Shown here: positions 17,359 through 26,979 of the stretch, in pieces | How the letters are laid out: each line of letters begins with the position of its first letter | Numbering within the stretch: the stretch's first letter is position 1 | NCBI GenBank assembly: GCA_016716225.1 | Contig: JADJWT010000001.1 | Span: 3,730,501 to 3,794,500 of the forward strand | DNA: 64,000 bases | Reading direction: 5' to 3' | From: Ignavibacteriota bacterium | GTDB taxonomy: Bacteria > Bacteroidota > Ignavibacteria > Ignavibacteriales > Melioribacteraceae | Made by a program: the position numbers and the translations under genes | The notes under the pieces: model-generated | What the model saw: only the letters and a program-made list of their open reading frames with translations | Database searches by the model: none | What the model was told of the DNA's origin: nothing

Positions 17359-17928
17359 TTATCTATGACATGCTGAGCAATTTGTTGGACCTTGTTTTAC
17401 ATTTTCCAAATACGGTAATTGTTTTTCCGGATTTCTGTGACAATCCAAACAAGCTGTCATTGTCCAACCTTTCATTTGACTTACAACTTCCATATCCGCA
17501 ATATTTCCGTGACATGTTTCACACTTCATTCCTTTATTAACATGAACAGAGTGATTGAAATATGCATATTCTGGAACTTTGTGAATTCTCTTCCACGGAA
17601 TTGGAGTATTTTCATTAAAGAATTTTGCAAGTTTAATAATTTCTGGTTGTTTGTTTCTTGCTAGAGTATGGCAGTTCATACAAATATTAGCAGATGGAAC
17701 TAATGCATGTCTTCCTTTTGTAACTCCGGTATGGCAATATTGACAATCAATTTTCATTTGACCGGCATGTAGTTTATGAGAATATGCAATTGGCTGTTCT
17801 GGTTGGTAACCAATTCCATCCCTTTCCGGTCTTGAAACATAAAACGTAATTATAAAGGAAACTAATGCAACAAATAAGGTAAGTGGTAATCTAACCTTAA
17901 GAGTATAATCTAGAAAAGATTTTTTCAT
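17359..17928 (-). CDS. actA: Alternative complex III pentaheme cytochrome c subunit ActA
   Basis: ActA is the multiheme periplasmic cytochrome of the Act complex, anchored by one N-terminal helix (residues about 12-29). Five C-x2-CH sites are present in 189 residues: CQYCH, CMNCH, CETCH, CLDCH and, at the extreme C-terminus, CSACHR. Additional His residues (AYSHKLHAG, YFNHSVHVNKG) are probable distal ligands. It is the first gene of the respiratory block, so the main promoter should lie in the 151-base gap upstream (17929-18079), where I see no clear consensus. Confidence 0.95.
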   Translation of the reverse strand: MKKSFLDYTLKVRLPLTLFVALVSFIITFYVSRPERDGIGYQPEQPIAYSHKLHAGQMKIDCQYCHTGVTKGRHALVPSANICMNCHTLARNKQPEIIKLAKFFNENTPIPWKRIHKVPEYAYFNHSVHVNKGMKCETCHGNIADMEVVSQMKGWTMTACLDCHRNPEKQLPYLENVKQGPTNCSACHR

Positions 17929-18079
17929 TTATTACCTAAATGTTTAACTTTATCTATAATCACAAGTAACTTAAAGATCGATGAAATAAACACGCTGAAT
18001 ATTTTAGAAAAAATATATTTTTAAGATAAAAAATCTGATATAAATTACCAAAAAAAAATATAAACTTTTATGCTATAAA

Positions 18080-19057
18080 TTATTTTTTTCTTTCAAGTAC
18101 AAAATCTAAAAGTAATTCAAGGGATTTTTTACTTTCAGATTCTTCAAATACTTTTAAAGATTCTTTTGCCTCGGAAATAAATGATTTTGCAATATTGTAT
18201 GAATATTCAATTCCTTTATATTTATTAACAAAATTCAATATTTCATTTATATTATTTTTGGTTTTTACATTTTTGATAAGTTTAATAACTGCGGATGATT
18301 CACTTTTAGAAGCAGTTCTAAGTGAATGAATTAATGGAAGAGTAATTTTCTTCTCACGAATATCTGCGCCAAGTGGTTTACCAATTATTGATGAAGTTCC
18401 AATATAATCCAAAATATCATCAACAATTTGAAATGCTTTTCCTAAATTTTCACCGTAATTTCTTAAAGCAGAAATATATTTTTCATTATTTGTTGTGCTT
18501 GCTGCGCCAATTTCACAGCATGTTGAAAGCAGCGAAGCAGTTTTATCAGAAATTATTCTAAAGTAAGTTTCTTCATCAATATCAAGTTTGCGAGTTTTTC
18601 TTATTTGAAGTAATTCACCTTCCGACATTCTCTTTACTGCTTTTGTAATTATTTTCAGTAAATCAAAATCATCACTATCTAAAGAAATTAATAATCCTCT
18701 TGAAAGTAAATAATCGCCCATAAGAACGGCAACTTTGTTTTTCCAAACTGCATTTATCGATGGAAGTCCGCGTCTTTTTTCCGCTCCATCAACAACATCA
18801 TCGTGAACTAAAGTTGCGGTGTGTAGAAGTTCAACAAGAATAGCTCCGCGTAAACTTTTCTGATTTACATCGCCAATAACTTTGCTGGAAAGTAGAACAA
18901 GTATTGGTCGAATTTTTTTACCTTTTTGCTTCAGTATATACTTGGTAACTAAATCAACAATTCCAACTTCAGATTTGAGAGATTTTTTAAAAAGTTGATT
19001 GAAGTCTTCTAATTCATTTAAAATTGGTTTGCTTATTTCGGAAAGATTAGGTTTCAA
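18080..19057 (-). CDS. Long-chain all-trans polyprenyl diphosphate synthase
   Basis: This trans-prenyltransferase condenses isopentenyl diphosphate into the side chain of menaquinone (or another isoprenoid). The 325-residue protein has the first Asp-rich motif LVHDDVVDGAEKRRG and the second QIVDDILDYIG. Small residues before the first motif (ELLHTATLVHDD: no bulky aromatic at the chain-length floor) point to a long-chain product, in keeping with IspB/HepT-type enzymes. It overlaps tatC by 11 bases. The substrate for Act is a quinol, so linkage to this block makes sense. Confidence 0.88.
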   Translation of the reverse strand: MKPNLSEISKPILNELEDFNQLFKKSLKSEVGIVDLVTKYILKQKGKKIRPILVLLSSKVIGDVNQKSLRGAILVELLHTATLVHDDVVDGAEKRRGLPSINAVWKNKVAVLMGDYLLSRGLLISLDSDDFDLLKIITKAVKRMSEGELLQIRKTRKLDIDEETYFRIISDKTASLLSTCCEIGAASTTNNEKYISALRNYGENLGKAFQIVDDILDYIGTSSIIGKPLGADIREKKITLPLIHSLRTASKSESSAVIKLIKNVKTKNNINEILNFVNKYKGIEYSYNIAKSFISEAKESLKVFEESESKKSLELLLDFVLERKK

Positions 19058-19526
19058 TATTTTTCTTTAATGAAAATTTGGAAACGAATATACTTATTTC
19101 ATATAATAAAACCAAAGGGATAGCTAACAGAATTTGCGCAACAGGATCAGTTCCGGGAGTTAGAACTGCTGCAATAATCAAAATTCCAACTATAGAATGT
19201 TTTCTAAATTTTCTCATAAAAGCGGGAGTTAAAATTCCTAATTTTGTAAGAAAAAAAGATAACATCGGAAGTTCAAAAATTACTCCAGCAGCCAACATAA
19301 CACTAATTATTATTGAAAAATATTCATCGATTGCAAAATTATTTTCTATTGATGAAGTTCCGAATTGACCAGCAAAAGAAAGTGTTAAAGGAAGCATTAC
19401 AAAATATGCAAAAGTAATTCCGGCTAAAAAACATACAGAAGAAAAAATTACAATTAACGAAACATATTTTCTTTCATTCTTTTTTAAGTGCGGGTGAAAT
19501 AAATTTCCATACTTGATAAAAAACAT
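19047..19526 (-). CDS. tatC: Sec-independent translocase TatC, 3' fragment after a frameshift
   Basis: This frame contains TatC from about residue 105 to the end: NERKYVSLIVIFSSVCFLAG, FEYFxxx-type periplasmic loop DEYFSIIISVMLAAGVIFELP, and the conserved LTPGTDPVAQILLAIPLVLLYE that closes the family. The first dozen residues before KKNERK are out of frame and not part of the real protein. The join lies at the A run on plus-strand T 19480-19485. The frame overlaps the downstream prenyl synthase start. Confidence 0.85.
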   Translation of the reverse strand: MFFIKYGNLFHPHLKKNERKYVSLIVIFSSVCFLAGITFAYFVMLPLTLSFAGQFGTSSIENNFAIDEYFSIIISVMLAAGVIFELPMLSFFLTKLGILTPAFMRKFRKHSIVGILIIAAVLTPGTDPVAQILLAIPLVLLYEISIFVSKFSLKKNIET

Positions 19527-19809
19527 TCGGGATACTTAAAATAAATCCGCCAATTACCGCAACTTGAAAATAGATAAATAATTGTCCGAAAGGTTTTAAG
19601 TTTTGTAGGTTAATTTTAGCTTTTTTTGCTGGAATTAGTAAAATGTTGTCAATCAAGAAATCTATGAATATCCACGCAAGGATTGTTCCGATTGTAACAC
19701 CAATTAAAAGATAAAGAATTCTCCACCTTAATTCTTCAAGGTGTTCAAGGAAGGACATTTCACCTTCTTGATCAATAATTTCATCTGCCGGAGTTTTATC
19801 AGTTTTCAC
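19474..19809 (-). CDS. tatC: Sec-independent translocase TatC, 5' fragment before a frameshift
   Basis: This frame starts TatC: MSFLEHLEELRWRILYL is the cytoplasmic signal-binding signature (MxFxxHLxELRxR), followed by the first two membrane helices and the motif FYQVWKFISPALKK. It then reaches a run of six A and stops at once. With five A (or eight) the expected PALKKNERKYV continues into the 19047-19526 frame. The whole span minus one base is divisible by three and gives about 253 residues, normal for TatC. Several Tat substrates are encoded nearby (ActB, 17180-17347), so a working TatC is expected. Confidence 0.85.
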   Translation of the reverse strand: MKTDKTPADEIIDQEGEMSFLEHLEELRWRILYLLIGVTIGTILAWIFIDFLIDNILLIPAKKAKINLQNLKPFGQLFIYFQVAVIGGFILSIPNVFYQVWKFISPALKKE

Positions 19810-19818
19810 AAAATAATA

Positions 19819-21117
19819 TTAATTTCTAAATTCTGCATAAAGAGGAAATTTTGAACATAAATTTTTTACTTCCGGTTTTAGATGAGCAAGTTTTTCATCA
19901 TTTTCAAAATTTGTAATTGCTCTATCAATTATTTCCGCAATAATACTCATTTCCGGTTCTTTCATTCCGCGAGTGGTTGCAGCTGGAGTTCCAACTCTAA
20001 TTCCACTTGTAACAAAAGGGCTTTTTGTATCGAAAGGAACCATATTTTTATTAACGGTAATTCCGGCTTTTTCCAATGCAATTTCGGCTTTTTTACCGGA
20101 AACATTTTTATTAGATAAATCAACAAGCATTAAGTGATTTGAAGTTCCACCAGATACAATTTTATAACCCTTTTGAATTAAACTATCAGCTAAAACTTTT
20201 GCATTTTTTACAACTTGTTCAGCATAGGTTTGAAATGAATCTTGAAGAATCTCACCAAACGCAACAGCTTTCGCCATAATAATATGCATTAACGGACCGC
20301 CTTGAATTCCCGGCATTACTGTGCTATCAAAAAGTTCAGACATTAATTTTAATCTATCACCTTTTGGGGTTTTATTTCCAAGTTTATTTTCCGAATCTTT
20401 TCCTACTAAAATAATTCCGCCTCTTGGACCGCGTAAAGTTTTGTGTGTAGTTGAAGTAACAACATCGCAATATGGTAAAGGATTGTTAAGTAAATTTTTG
20501 GCAATCAATCCAGCCGGATGCGCCATATCGCACATAAGGAATGCGCCAACTTTATCTGCAATTTCTCTAAACTTAGCATAATCCCATTCTCTTGAATAAG
20601 CGCTTGCACCAGTAATAATTAATTTTGGTTTTTCTTTTTTTGCTAAATCTTCAATTACGTTATAATCTAATTCTTCAGTTTCTTTATTAAGTGAATATCC
20701 AATTGCTTTGTAAATTTTTCCTGAAAAGTTAACCAGAGAACCGTGTGTTAAATGTCCACCGTGTGCTAAATCCAAACCGAGAAATGTATCACCGGGTTGG
20801 AGTAAGGTCATAAAAACAGCCATGTTTGCTTGGGATCCACTGTGTGGCTGAACGTTCGCATATTCTGCATTGAATATTTTTTTTATTCGTTCTATCGCAA
20901 TTTCTTCTGCCATATCTACATATTCGCAACCACCGTAATATCTTCTGCCAGGATAACCTTCTGCATATTTATTTGTTAAAACAGAACCAGCCGCTGCTAA
21001 GACGGCTGGACTTACAAAATTTTCAGATGCGATAAGTTCAAGATAATCTGATTGACGCGAGATTTCTAATTTTAAAACTTCTGCAATTTCTTTATCATCC
21101 GCTAAATATTGATACAT
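19819..21117 (-). CDS. glyA: Serine hydroxymethyltransferase
   Basis: This PLP enzyme interconverts serine and glycine with tetrahydrofolate and supplies one-carbon units. The 432-residue length is normal. Signatures seen are LIASENFVSPAV at the N-terminus, YAEGYPGRRYYGGCEYVD, and the PLP lysine region VTSTTHKTLRGPRGG. The start is preceded by AAGGAAA. It sits ten bases before tatC, probably co-transcribed without a functional link. Confidence 0.97.
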   Translation of the reverse strand: MYQYLADDKEIAEVLKLEISRQSDYLELIASENFVSPAVLAAAGSVLTNKYAEGYPGRRYYGGCEYVDMAEEIAIERIKKIFNAEYANVQPHSGSQANMAVFMTLLQPGDTFLGLDLAHGGHLTHGSLVNFSGKIYKAIGYSLNKETEELDYNVIEDLAKKEKPKLIITGASAYSREWDYAKFREIADKVGAFLMCDMAHPAGLIAKNLLNNPLPYCDVVTSTTHKTLRGPRGGIILVGKDSENKLGNKTPKGDRLKLMSELFDSTVMPGIQGGPLMHIIMAKAVAFGEILQDSFQTYAEQVVKNAKVLADSLIQKGYKIVSGGTSNHLMLVDLSNKNVSGKKAEIALEKAGITVNKNMVPFDTKSPFVTSGIRVGTPAATTRGMKEPEMSIIAEIIDRAITNFENDEKLAHLKPEVKNLCSKFPLYAEFRN

Positions 21118-21126
21118 AAATTTTCC

Positions 21127-22410
21127 TTAGAAAGAAACTGTTATTGATTTGCCAATCCAATCGTAGCATTTACCTTCAATTTTAATAACATCACCATTTT
21201 GTTTTTTTCTAAAGAAATAATCTTCCTTTGAAGGAACCGAATTTTGCAATGCACTTACTCTTTCTGCTGCAGATGATGCATGTTCTCCGCCCATTCTAAC
21301 AACTTGTCTATATGTATCAGCAGCTAATTGATATACACATTTATCTTCGAATTCAAATCCGCAGCTTCTTGCAGCTTGTTCATATAAACTTGCTTCAATA
21401 TATGTTGGATAATCCCATCCTGGACTAACTTTAGATGCTTTTTGTAAATAACTTCTCGAAACTGACAATTGATCTAAATCCTTATACAAAAGTGCCAAGT
21501 TGAAGTAACTATCTCTATTTTCAGGTTGAAGATCAATTAATTTTTTGTAAGAACTAATTGCTTTATCAACTTGATCATTTTTTTGATATGCTCTTGCAAT
21601 TTCATTCCAGTAATTTATTACTTCAGGATTTTTATCAATCAAGAATTGCAATGGCTCTATTGAAGCCTCATAATCTTGATTCTTTTTACATATCATGGCA
21701 TATTTCCAAGCTTTTTCCGGATTTTCTTTATCTTGATCCCATGCTCTCTTTAGAAATTCTTGTAATTGGGCACTATCTTCAGCTAATCTGGTCATCTTTG
21801 CATTCCAAACTGCATTATCCGGTTCTAAATCAGAAAGTTTCATATAAATATCTAAAGCCTTCATTTTATAATCATTACTATCATTCATATTATCAACATA
21901 TAAAGTTCCAAGCTGATCTGCATAATAAATTTCATCCGCAGTGTAAGCTGTATCAAGAGCAAACCCTTGTTCATAAGCAGCAATAGAAACTTCCGGTGCT
22001 GATTTTTTCCATTGATCAAGAACATAAGCTTTTTTCAACAAATAATAGCCGGCATCTTCTTTATCATATTGAGCAGCTTTATCAAACAAGAAAATTGCGG
22101 TATCAGCTAGTAAAGTTCTTGTTTCCTCAGTTGTATTGCTATCTGCATAAACTTCAAAAAGTACTTTATCCATTTTTTTATAAATTTTATATTGCGGCAT
22201 AAAATCGGGTTTTGTATTTATAACATTAAAACCTTTTTCAAGAGTCCACATTTCATATTGTTTAATTTTGTAAGCTTCAAAAAACAAACTAGCTTCAACC
22301 ATTACATTAATACTATCACCGCTATTAAAATTATTTTTTGCTGAAGTTTCAACATTTAAAAATAAGATAGCTGTTAGAATTGAAAATGTAATTGTTTTGA
22401 GTGCTTTCAA
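21127..22410 (-). CDS. Secreted tetratricopeptide-repeat protein
   Basis: The 427-residue product has an N-terminal signal sequence (KTITFSILTAILFLNVETSA) and then a run of helical TPR-like units. The clearest lie around residues 230-330 (ENPEKAWKYAMICKKNQDYEAS, PEVINYWNEIARAYQKNDQVDKA, PENRDSYFNLALLYKDLDQL). A C-terminal polar domain with a single KCYDWIGKSI segment follows. TPR proteins of this type often scaffold outer-membrane or gliding machinery in Bacteroidota relatives. It lies upstream of glyA and downstream of an outer-membrane protein. The specific function is unknown. Confidence 0.75.
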   Translation of the reverse strand: MKALKTITFSILTAILFLNVETSAKNNFNSGDSINVMVEASLFFEAYKIKQYEMWTLEKGFNVINTKPDFMPQYKIYKKMDKVLFEVYADSNTTEETRTLLADTAIFLFDKAAQYDKEDAGYYLLKKAYVLDQWKKSAPEVSIAAYEQGFALDTAYTADEIYYADQLGTLYVDNMNDSNDYKMKALDIYMKLSDLEPDNAVWNAKMTRLAEDSAQLQEFLKRAWDQDKENPEKAWKYAMICKKNQDYEASIEPLQFLIDKNPEVINYWNEIARAYQKNDQVDKAISSYKKLIDLQPENRDSYFNLALLYKDLDQLSVSRSYLQKASKVSPGWDYPTYIEASLYEQAARSCGFEFEDKCVYQLAADTYRQVVRMGGEHASSAAERVSALQNSVPSKEDYFFRKKQNGDVIKIEGKCYDWIGKSITVSF

Positions 22411-22429
22411 TTTTATTCTCCTTAAGTTA

Positions 22430-23668
22430 TTATCTATCTTGTCTCACAAACCAAAGTTCACCGAAATTTACTGAAAAATTTGCTTGGAAAATATTTTCTT
22501 TCAGTAAATTTTGATTGGTTGTTCCTCTAATTCCGTACATTAAACCAATATCAATAGAATTTTCAAATCCTAGTGGAAATGATATTCCAGTATGTATTCC
22601 AAATTGATTTATATCTTCACCTTTAAATGTATATTGTGTCTGTTCATAACTTAAACCAAATCTATATTTTACAAGTTCCCAAAATGTGGCAAATTTTTTG
22701 ACTTGTTGATCGTACTCAATTCCCATACTGTATCTATTAAGGTCTTTTAAATTACTAAAAATTTTCCCATTTTGTTTGAATTTTGACCAAGGCTGATTTG
22801 TGTAATCTAAAATCAAATTTAATTTATTGAAAGAAAAATTTAAACCTAGAGAAAGTTTGGATGGCATTTCGGTTATAAAAGATTTACTCTGAAATACTTT
22901 TTGCCCCAAAGTTGTTGTTGCGTAAGATGAACTATCTGTATTTATTTTGCTTCCAATTTCATAACTTACGCCAAAACTCAAATTTTTAATATTTTCACTT
23001 CCGAAAATTGATGAAATATTTGGTGTTAAAAATCCAAGAGTTGTTCCCAAACCTTTATGTTTTAATTCAGATGTAAAGTACGAATCAGAAAAATCTGATG
23101 TATCATTATAAATAACCTGACTTTCATATTTTGCATTTCCAGTATAATATTCAAATGTAGCTCCGATGGAAAAATCTAAAGGAAGAGATGTTGAAATTCC
23201 GAGAAATACTTTTGATAATCCACCACTTCCGATAAAATCTTCTGTATAACTATTTTCTTGTCCCTCAAGATAATTATTCGTAATGTCATAATTAATTGTT
23301 GAGTATGGAGTTAATCCGAATACAAATCCAATACCTAAATCTCTTTCAATCGGAAATGCCAAATGAAATCCGGAAAATTTAACTTCGGAAAAATTTGCAT
23401 CGGAATTTCCATCGCTAATTTGTGCAATATTTGTAAATAAATTTACACCTAATTTTGTATTTGTTATAGATTTCCAGGTTGCCGGATTATTTAGGTTAAT
23501 TAAATTCTCATTTACATGCGCAGTTCCAATTCCACCAAGTGATAATTTGCCCGCGGAGTTATAATGAAATAAGTCGCCCACTCCGTATCTTGTGTAAATT
23601 GTTCCACCAGATGCAAATATAAAACTGCTTGTTAAAATCAGTAAAAATAAAATTGACTTATTTTTCAT
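22430..23668 (-). CDS. Outer-membrane beta-barrel protein
   Basis: The 412-residue product has a signal peptide ending near residue 20 and then alternating amphipathic strands typical of an outer-membrane barrel. It opens TIYTRYGVGDLFHYNSAGKL followed by a GGIGTA-NLNNPATW segment, a form shared by many Bacteroidota barrel proteins related to the FadL/OmpP1 fold. Repeated aromatic and Gly-rich strands run to the C-terminus (VNFGELWF). It is five bases downstream of a lipoprotein gene and may work with it. No substrate can be assigned. Confidence 0.7.
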   Translation of the reverse strand: MKNKSILFLLILTSSFIFASGGTIYTRYGVGDLFHYNSAGKLSLGGIGTAHVNENLINLNNPATWKSITNTKLGVNLFTNIAQISDGNSDANFSEVKFSGFHLAFPIERDLGIGFVFGLTPYSTINYDITNNYLEGQENSYTEDFIGSGGLSKVFLGISTSLPLDFSIGATFEYYTGNAKYESQVIYNDTSDFSDSYFTSELKHKGLGTTLGFLTPNISSIFGSENIKNLSFGVSYEIGSKINTDSSSYATTTLGQKVFQSKSFITEMPSKLSLGLNFSFNKLNLILDYTNQPWSKFKQNGKIFSNLKDLNRYSMGIEYDQQVKKFATFWELVKYRFGLSYEQTQYTFKGEDINQFGIHTGISFPLGFENSIDIGLMYGIRGTTNQNLLKENIFQANFSVNFGELWFVRQDR

Positions 23669-23673
23669 TATTC

Positions 23674-24858
23674 TTATTTTTTTGTGTAATAAATTGTTAA
23701 TCTCGGTTTTAATGAATCCACCGTAGAAGTACTGTTAAAAATTCCAACTCGAGAAACACTTCTTAGTTCATCACTCAATTGAAGTTGTAATCCTTGATTT
23801 TCATCACCATCAACCCATTTTTGAACAAATAATCTAATATCGCCGGAATATTTATTATTTGATTTTCGTAATGGATATTTTCCAATTTCAGTGCTTAAAG
23901 TTGGTTTTTCCAAATCAGTTAAAAATCCTACTGCAATTGTATCAGCATCTATGGTTCCAAATTCTGTATTACTTTCATCAATAAATAAATCTAAAGTTGC
24001 TTTATTTATAACAATATTTTCCGGAACTAAGGATAAATCAAAAAGTAATTTTCCTCTTACAGCAAGCGAGCTTTGTAAAATTATATTATCATTTGTATTA
24101 GAATAAATTTCTCCTCTGGGAACATGTAAATCTGCACTTGGAATTGCAATTATTGTATCAAAAATTCCTTCTTGTTCAAAAACCATATATAAATAAGGAT
24201 AATCTTCATCATTATAAGTTGTTAACGCTTGAAAGCCAACTATTCCGGAATTTGAAATTGGTCGCATTAAAATTCCATAATCTGGTGCGTAACTCGAATC
24301 GTAAGTTCTTCTAATCCAGCCATCGACTAATTCCGTATTAAGATCAAATTTCATTACAGTATCTGCATAACTATATGTAGAATAATCTAACAAATCTGTG
24401 CTTATATTTGCGTAAATTGCATTAAGTGTATCTTGATTTATTGAACTTGGATTCCAGCTTGAATTTATTCTGTGGATAGAAAATTGAAAATTATTGCTAT
24501 CTCCAATCCAATAAGTTGGTTGAATTTCTACCCAGCATTTTACAAGTTTGGATGAATCTGCTTTAAAAGGATCCATAATAGAATCAGCCGGATTTATATA
24601 AAATCCTATTAATACTTCACTCGTTATATTTTTATAATTACCTAATAGAACAGTTGATGAAGAGCCAAATTTTAGCGAATCATATTTATAGGAAGTTAAT
24701 TGTTGAGTAAATCCACTTGTGTAACTATCAATAACAGTAAAATTTAGTCTGTCTCCATCTGGAACTAAATCAGTTCCTAATGAATTTGGATCATTTGTGC
24801 ATGACGAAAAATATAAAACTGAAAGTGCAAGGAAAAAATATTTAATTAGTTTGTTCAA
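23674..24858 (-). CDS. Secreted lipoprotein with DNRLRE/DUF4270-like beta domain
   Basis: The protein has a lipoprotein signal ending in LYFSSC and then a long beta-rich region with TNDPNSLGTDLVPDGD right after the lipid Cys, a pattern common in surface lipoproteins of Bacteroidota. Near the C-terminus it has an ATLDLFIDE-x-WVDG-LTIYY arrangement of DNRLRE-type domains. I choose TTG at 24858 as start because GGAG stands six bases before it; ATG at 24870 lacks a ribosome binding site and would add four residues. It overlaps the end of gmhB. Function unknown; the neighbouring barrel protein is a plausible partner. Confidence 0.65.
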   Translation of the reverse strand: MNKLIKYFFLALSVLYFSSCTNDPNSLGTDLVPDGDRLNFTVIDSYTSGFTQQLTSYKYDSLKFGSSSTVLLGNYKNITSEVLIGFYINPADSIMDPFKADSSKLVKCWVEIQPTYWIGDSNNFQFSIHRINSSWNPSSINQDTLNAIYANISTDLLDYSTYSYADTVMKFDLNTELVDGWIRRTYDSSYAPDYGILMRPISNSGIVGFQALTTYNDEDYPYLYMVFEQEGIFDTIIAIPSADLHVPRGEIYSNTNDNIILQSSLAVRGKLLFDLSLVPENIVINKATLDLFIDESNTEFGTIDADTIAVGFLTDLEKPTLSTEIGKYPLRKSNNKYSGDIRLFVQKWVDGDENQGLQLQLSDELRSVSRVGIFNSTSTVDSLKPRLTIYYTKK

Positions 24859-25435
24859 CAATTTCTCCATTTAAAAATCGTTCAATAAAATCAACAGCAT
24901 TTTGAAAATTTGAAGCAACAAAGTTGGGCGAATTTTTAGAATTTTTCAACTTATTAATTTCTTCATTGCTTAAAGTATTTTGAATTAGAATTGAAGTTAC
25001 ACCGGAATTGTGCGCACATTCAATATCAACTTCTCTATCGCCAATAAAAAAAGATTTAGATAAATCAATTTCATTTTCGATTGCTGCATTAAAAACCATT
25101 TCCGGCGAAGGTTTTCTACATTTCGTTAATTCTTGTGAATCAAAATCCGGATGGAATGGACAAAAATAAAACTTATCAACTTTTGTATTTTGTTCCAATA
25201 AAATTTGATTTATTCTTTCGTTCACTTTTTCAACATCGGAATAAGAAATTATACCACTTGTAATTCCCGATTGGTTTGAAATAACAAAAATCTTAAATGA
25301 AAAATTATTTTTAAGTCTTTTTATTCCTTCTACAACACCGGGATACAACTTAATTAAATTTGGATTTCCAATATACCCCGAATCATAATTAATTGTTCCA
25401 TCTCGGTCTAAAAAAACTGCTTTATTTTTCATCAA
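24842..25435 (-). CDS. gmhB: D-glycero-D-manno-heptose-1,7-bisphosphate 7-phosphatase-like HAD enzyme
   Basis: The 197-residue protein is a HAD phosphatase of the HisB/GmhB type. Motif I is FLDRDGTINYD, motif II VISNQSGI, and motif IV FFIGDREVDIECA. The zinc-binding loop of the family is visible as FCPFHPDF with CRKPSP. GmhB makes ADP-heptose precursors for lipopolysaccharide inner core. The start directly abuts the glgA stop. A related histidinol-phosphatase or nucleotide-activation role in another heptose branch cannot be excluded, since no other heptose gene is nearby. Confidence 0.85.
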   Translation of the reverse strand: MMKNKAVFLDRDGTINYDSGYIGNPNLIKLYPGVVEGIKRLKNNFSFKIFVISNQSGITSGIISYSDVEKVNERINQILLEQNTKVDKFYFCPFHPDFDSQELTKCRKPSPEMVFNAAIENEIDLSKSFFIGDREVDIECAHNSGVTSILIQNTLSNEEINKLKNSKNSPNFVASNFQNAVDFIERFLNGEIVEQTN

Positions 25436-26923
25436 CTATAAAATCTTTTTGTAGAGATCAATATATTCTTTAGAAGATGCAAGCCAAGTGAAATTACTTT
25501 TCATTCCGTTTTTCTGTAATTTTAACCAAGATTTTTTATCTTCAGAAAATATTTTAATTGCTTTACTTATAATATTTACTAATGCTTGTTCATTATTTTC
25601 AATAAAAACAAAGCCATTTCCGTTTCCAGAATTTTCATCATAATTTTCAACTGTATCAGCCAATCCGCCGGTTTTTCTAACAATCGGAATTGTTCCATAC
25701 ATTAAACTGTACATTTGGTTTAATCCGCAAGGCTCAATTTTGGAAGGCATTAAATACATATCAGATCCGGCTTCTATAAGATGCGCAAGGTTATCGTCAA
25801 ATCCCAAATAACATGCAAACTTTTCCGGATATTTTGCGGCAGCTTTTTCAAAAAAGGTATGATATTTTTTTTCACCGTTTCCAAGTAAAATAAATTGTGC
25901 ATTTAAATTCATTAAATCCTTAAATGATTTTTGAACAAGATCAAAACCTTTTGCTTCGTCTAATCTTGAGATCATTCCAATTACCGGTTTATTTTCATCA
26001 TAAACCAATCCGAATTTTTCTACAAGTAATTTTTTATTTTCTTGTTTCGCTTCAATATTTTTAATTGAATATTTTTTTGGAATTTGTTTATCTTTTTCGG
26101 GATTCCAAACATTTAAATCAATTCCATTTAAAATACCATCAATTGAAGCTTCACGAGATTTTAAAACACTAAATAAACCGTCGCTCAATTCTTTATTTGT
26201 GCAAATTTCATTTGCAAATGTTTTAGAAACAGTTGTTATTGAATCTGCAAATTGAATACCACATTTAAGAAAACTGAATTTATCATTGTGAAGTAATTCT
26301 TTTTCCTTAAAAAATTCTGCAAGACCCGTTTTTTGAATTGTTGATGCTGGAAATTCGCCTTTAAAACCTAAATTGTGAATCGTAAATACACTTCTCACAT
26401 TATCAAAAATTGGATCTTTTTTGAAAAGTGATTTTAAGTAAATTGGAACAAGTCCTCCTTGCCAATCATTGCAATGAATAATATCTGGAATCCAGCCAAG
26501 TTTTGTAATCAAATCAAATATGGATTTTGCAAGAAGAATAAATCTTTCGTCATTATCCTTATACTCTTTCCCGGAAATTGGATCCGCGTACAAACTTCTT
26601 CTACTTCCGAAATATTCATCATTATCTAAAAAGTAAAGTTGAACACGAACTTTTGACCCAACCAAAAATGAAGAACGAAGTGAGTAAGTAACTTGTTTTC
26701 CCCCAATATCCGTAACTAAATCTTTAAGTCTTACAACTTCGTGAATCTTAAATTTTCTTTCATCAATTGCGCCATATTTGGGCACTAAAATTCTGACTTG
26801 ATGTCCTAATTCTTGTAATTGTTGAGTTAATGAACTGGAAACATCAGCTAATCCGCCGGTTTTTACAAATGGTACAACTTCGGATGTTACAAAAAGTATT
26901 TTATATTTTCTACTTGGGGGCAT
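25436..26923 (-). CDS. glgA: Glycogen synthase (ADP-glucose type)
   Basis: This GT5 enzyme elongates alpha-1,4-glucan from ADP-glucose (or UDP-glucose). The 495-residue protein has the N-terminal KTGGLADVSSSL sugar-nucleotide loop, the central DIIHCNDWQGGLVPIYL, and the C-terminal MPSKIEPCGLNQMYSLMYGTIPIVRKTGGLADTV that is typical of GlgA. The start ATG follows AAGGA at good spacing. It heads the leftward operon that includes gmhB; a probable promoter lies in the divergent region shared with hutI. Confidence 0.95.
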   Translation of the reverse strand: MPPSRKYKILFVTSEVVPFVKTGGLADVSSSLTQQLQELGHQVRILVPKYGAIDERKFKIHEVVRLKDLVTDIGGKQVTYSLRSSFLVGSKVRVQLYFLDNDEYFGSRRSLYADPISGKEYKDNDERFILLAKSIFDLITKLGWIPDIIHCNDWQGGLVPIYLKSLFKKDPIFDNVRSVFTIHNLGFKGEFPASTIQKTGLAEFFKEKELLHNDKFSFLKCGIQFADSITTVSKTFANEICTNKELSDGLFSVLKSREASIDGILNGIDLNVWNPEKDKQIPKKYSIKNIEAKQENKKLLVEKFGLVYDENKPVIGMISRLDEAKGFDLVQKSFKDLMNLNAQFILLGNGEKKYHTFFEKAAAKYPEKFACYLGFDDNLAHLIEAGSDMYLMPSKIEPCGLNQMYSLMYGTIPIVRKTGGLADTVENYDENSGNGNGFVFIENNEQALVNIISKAIKIFSEDKKSWLKLQKNGMKSNFTWLASSKEYIDLYKKIL

Positions 26924-26950
26924 TGCAAATCCTTAAATTTTTAATCAATA

Positions 26951-26979
26951 AATTTACAAAATTATTGACTTATTGACAA
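26951..26979 (-). promoter_or_regulatory. Candidate sigma-70-type promoter for glgA
   Basis: On the minus strand TTGTCA (plus 26974-26979) stands 17 bases before TAAATT (plus 26951-26956), with glgA starting at 26923. The spacing is ideal and the -35 hexamer differs by one base from consensus. Its -35 overlaps the hutI promoter on the other strand. In such AT-rich sequence chance matches are common, so confidence is modest. Confidence 0.35.

Noticed and set aside
21558..21986. 142-residue frame antisense to the TPR gene
   Set aside because: Composition rich in His, Leu, Tyr and Ser is that of a reverse shadow of a real gene; no start signal or homology.
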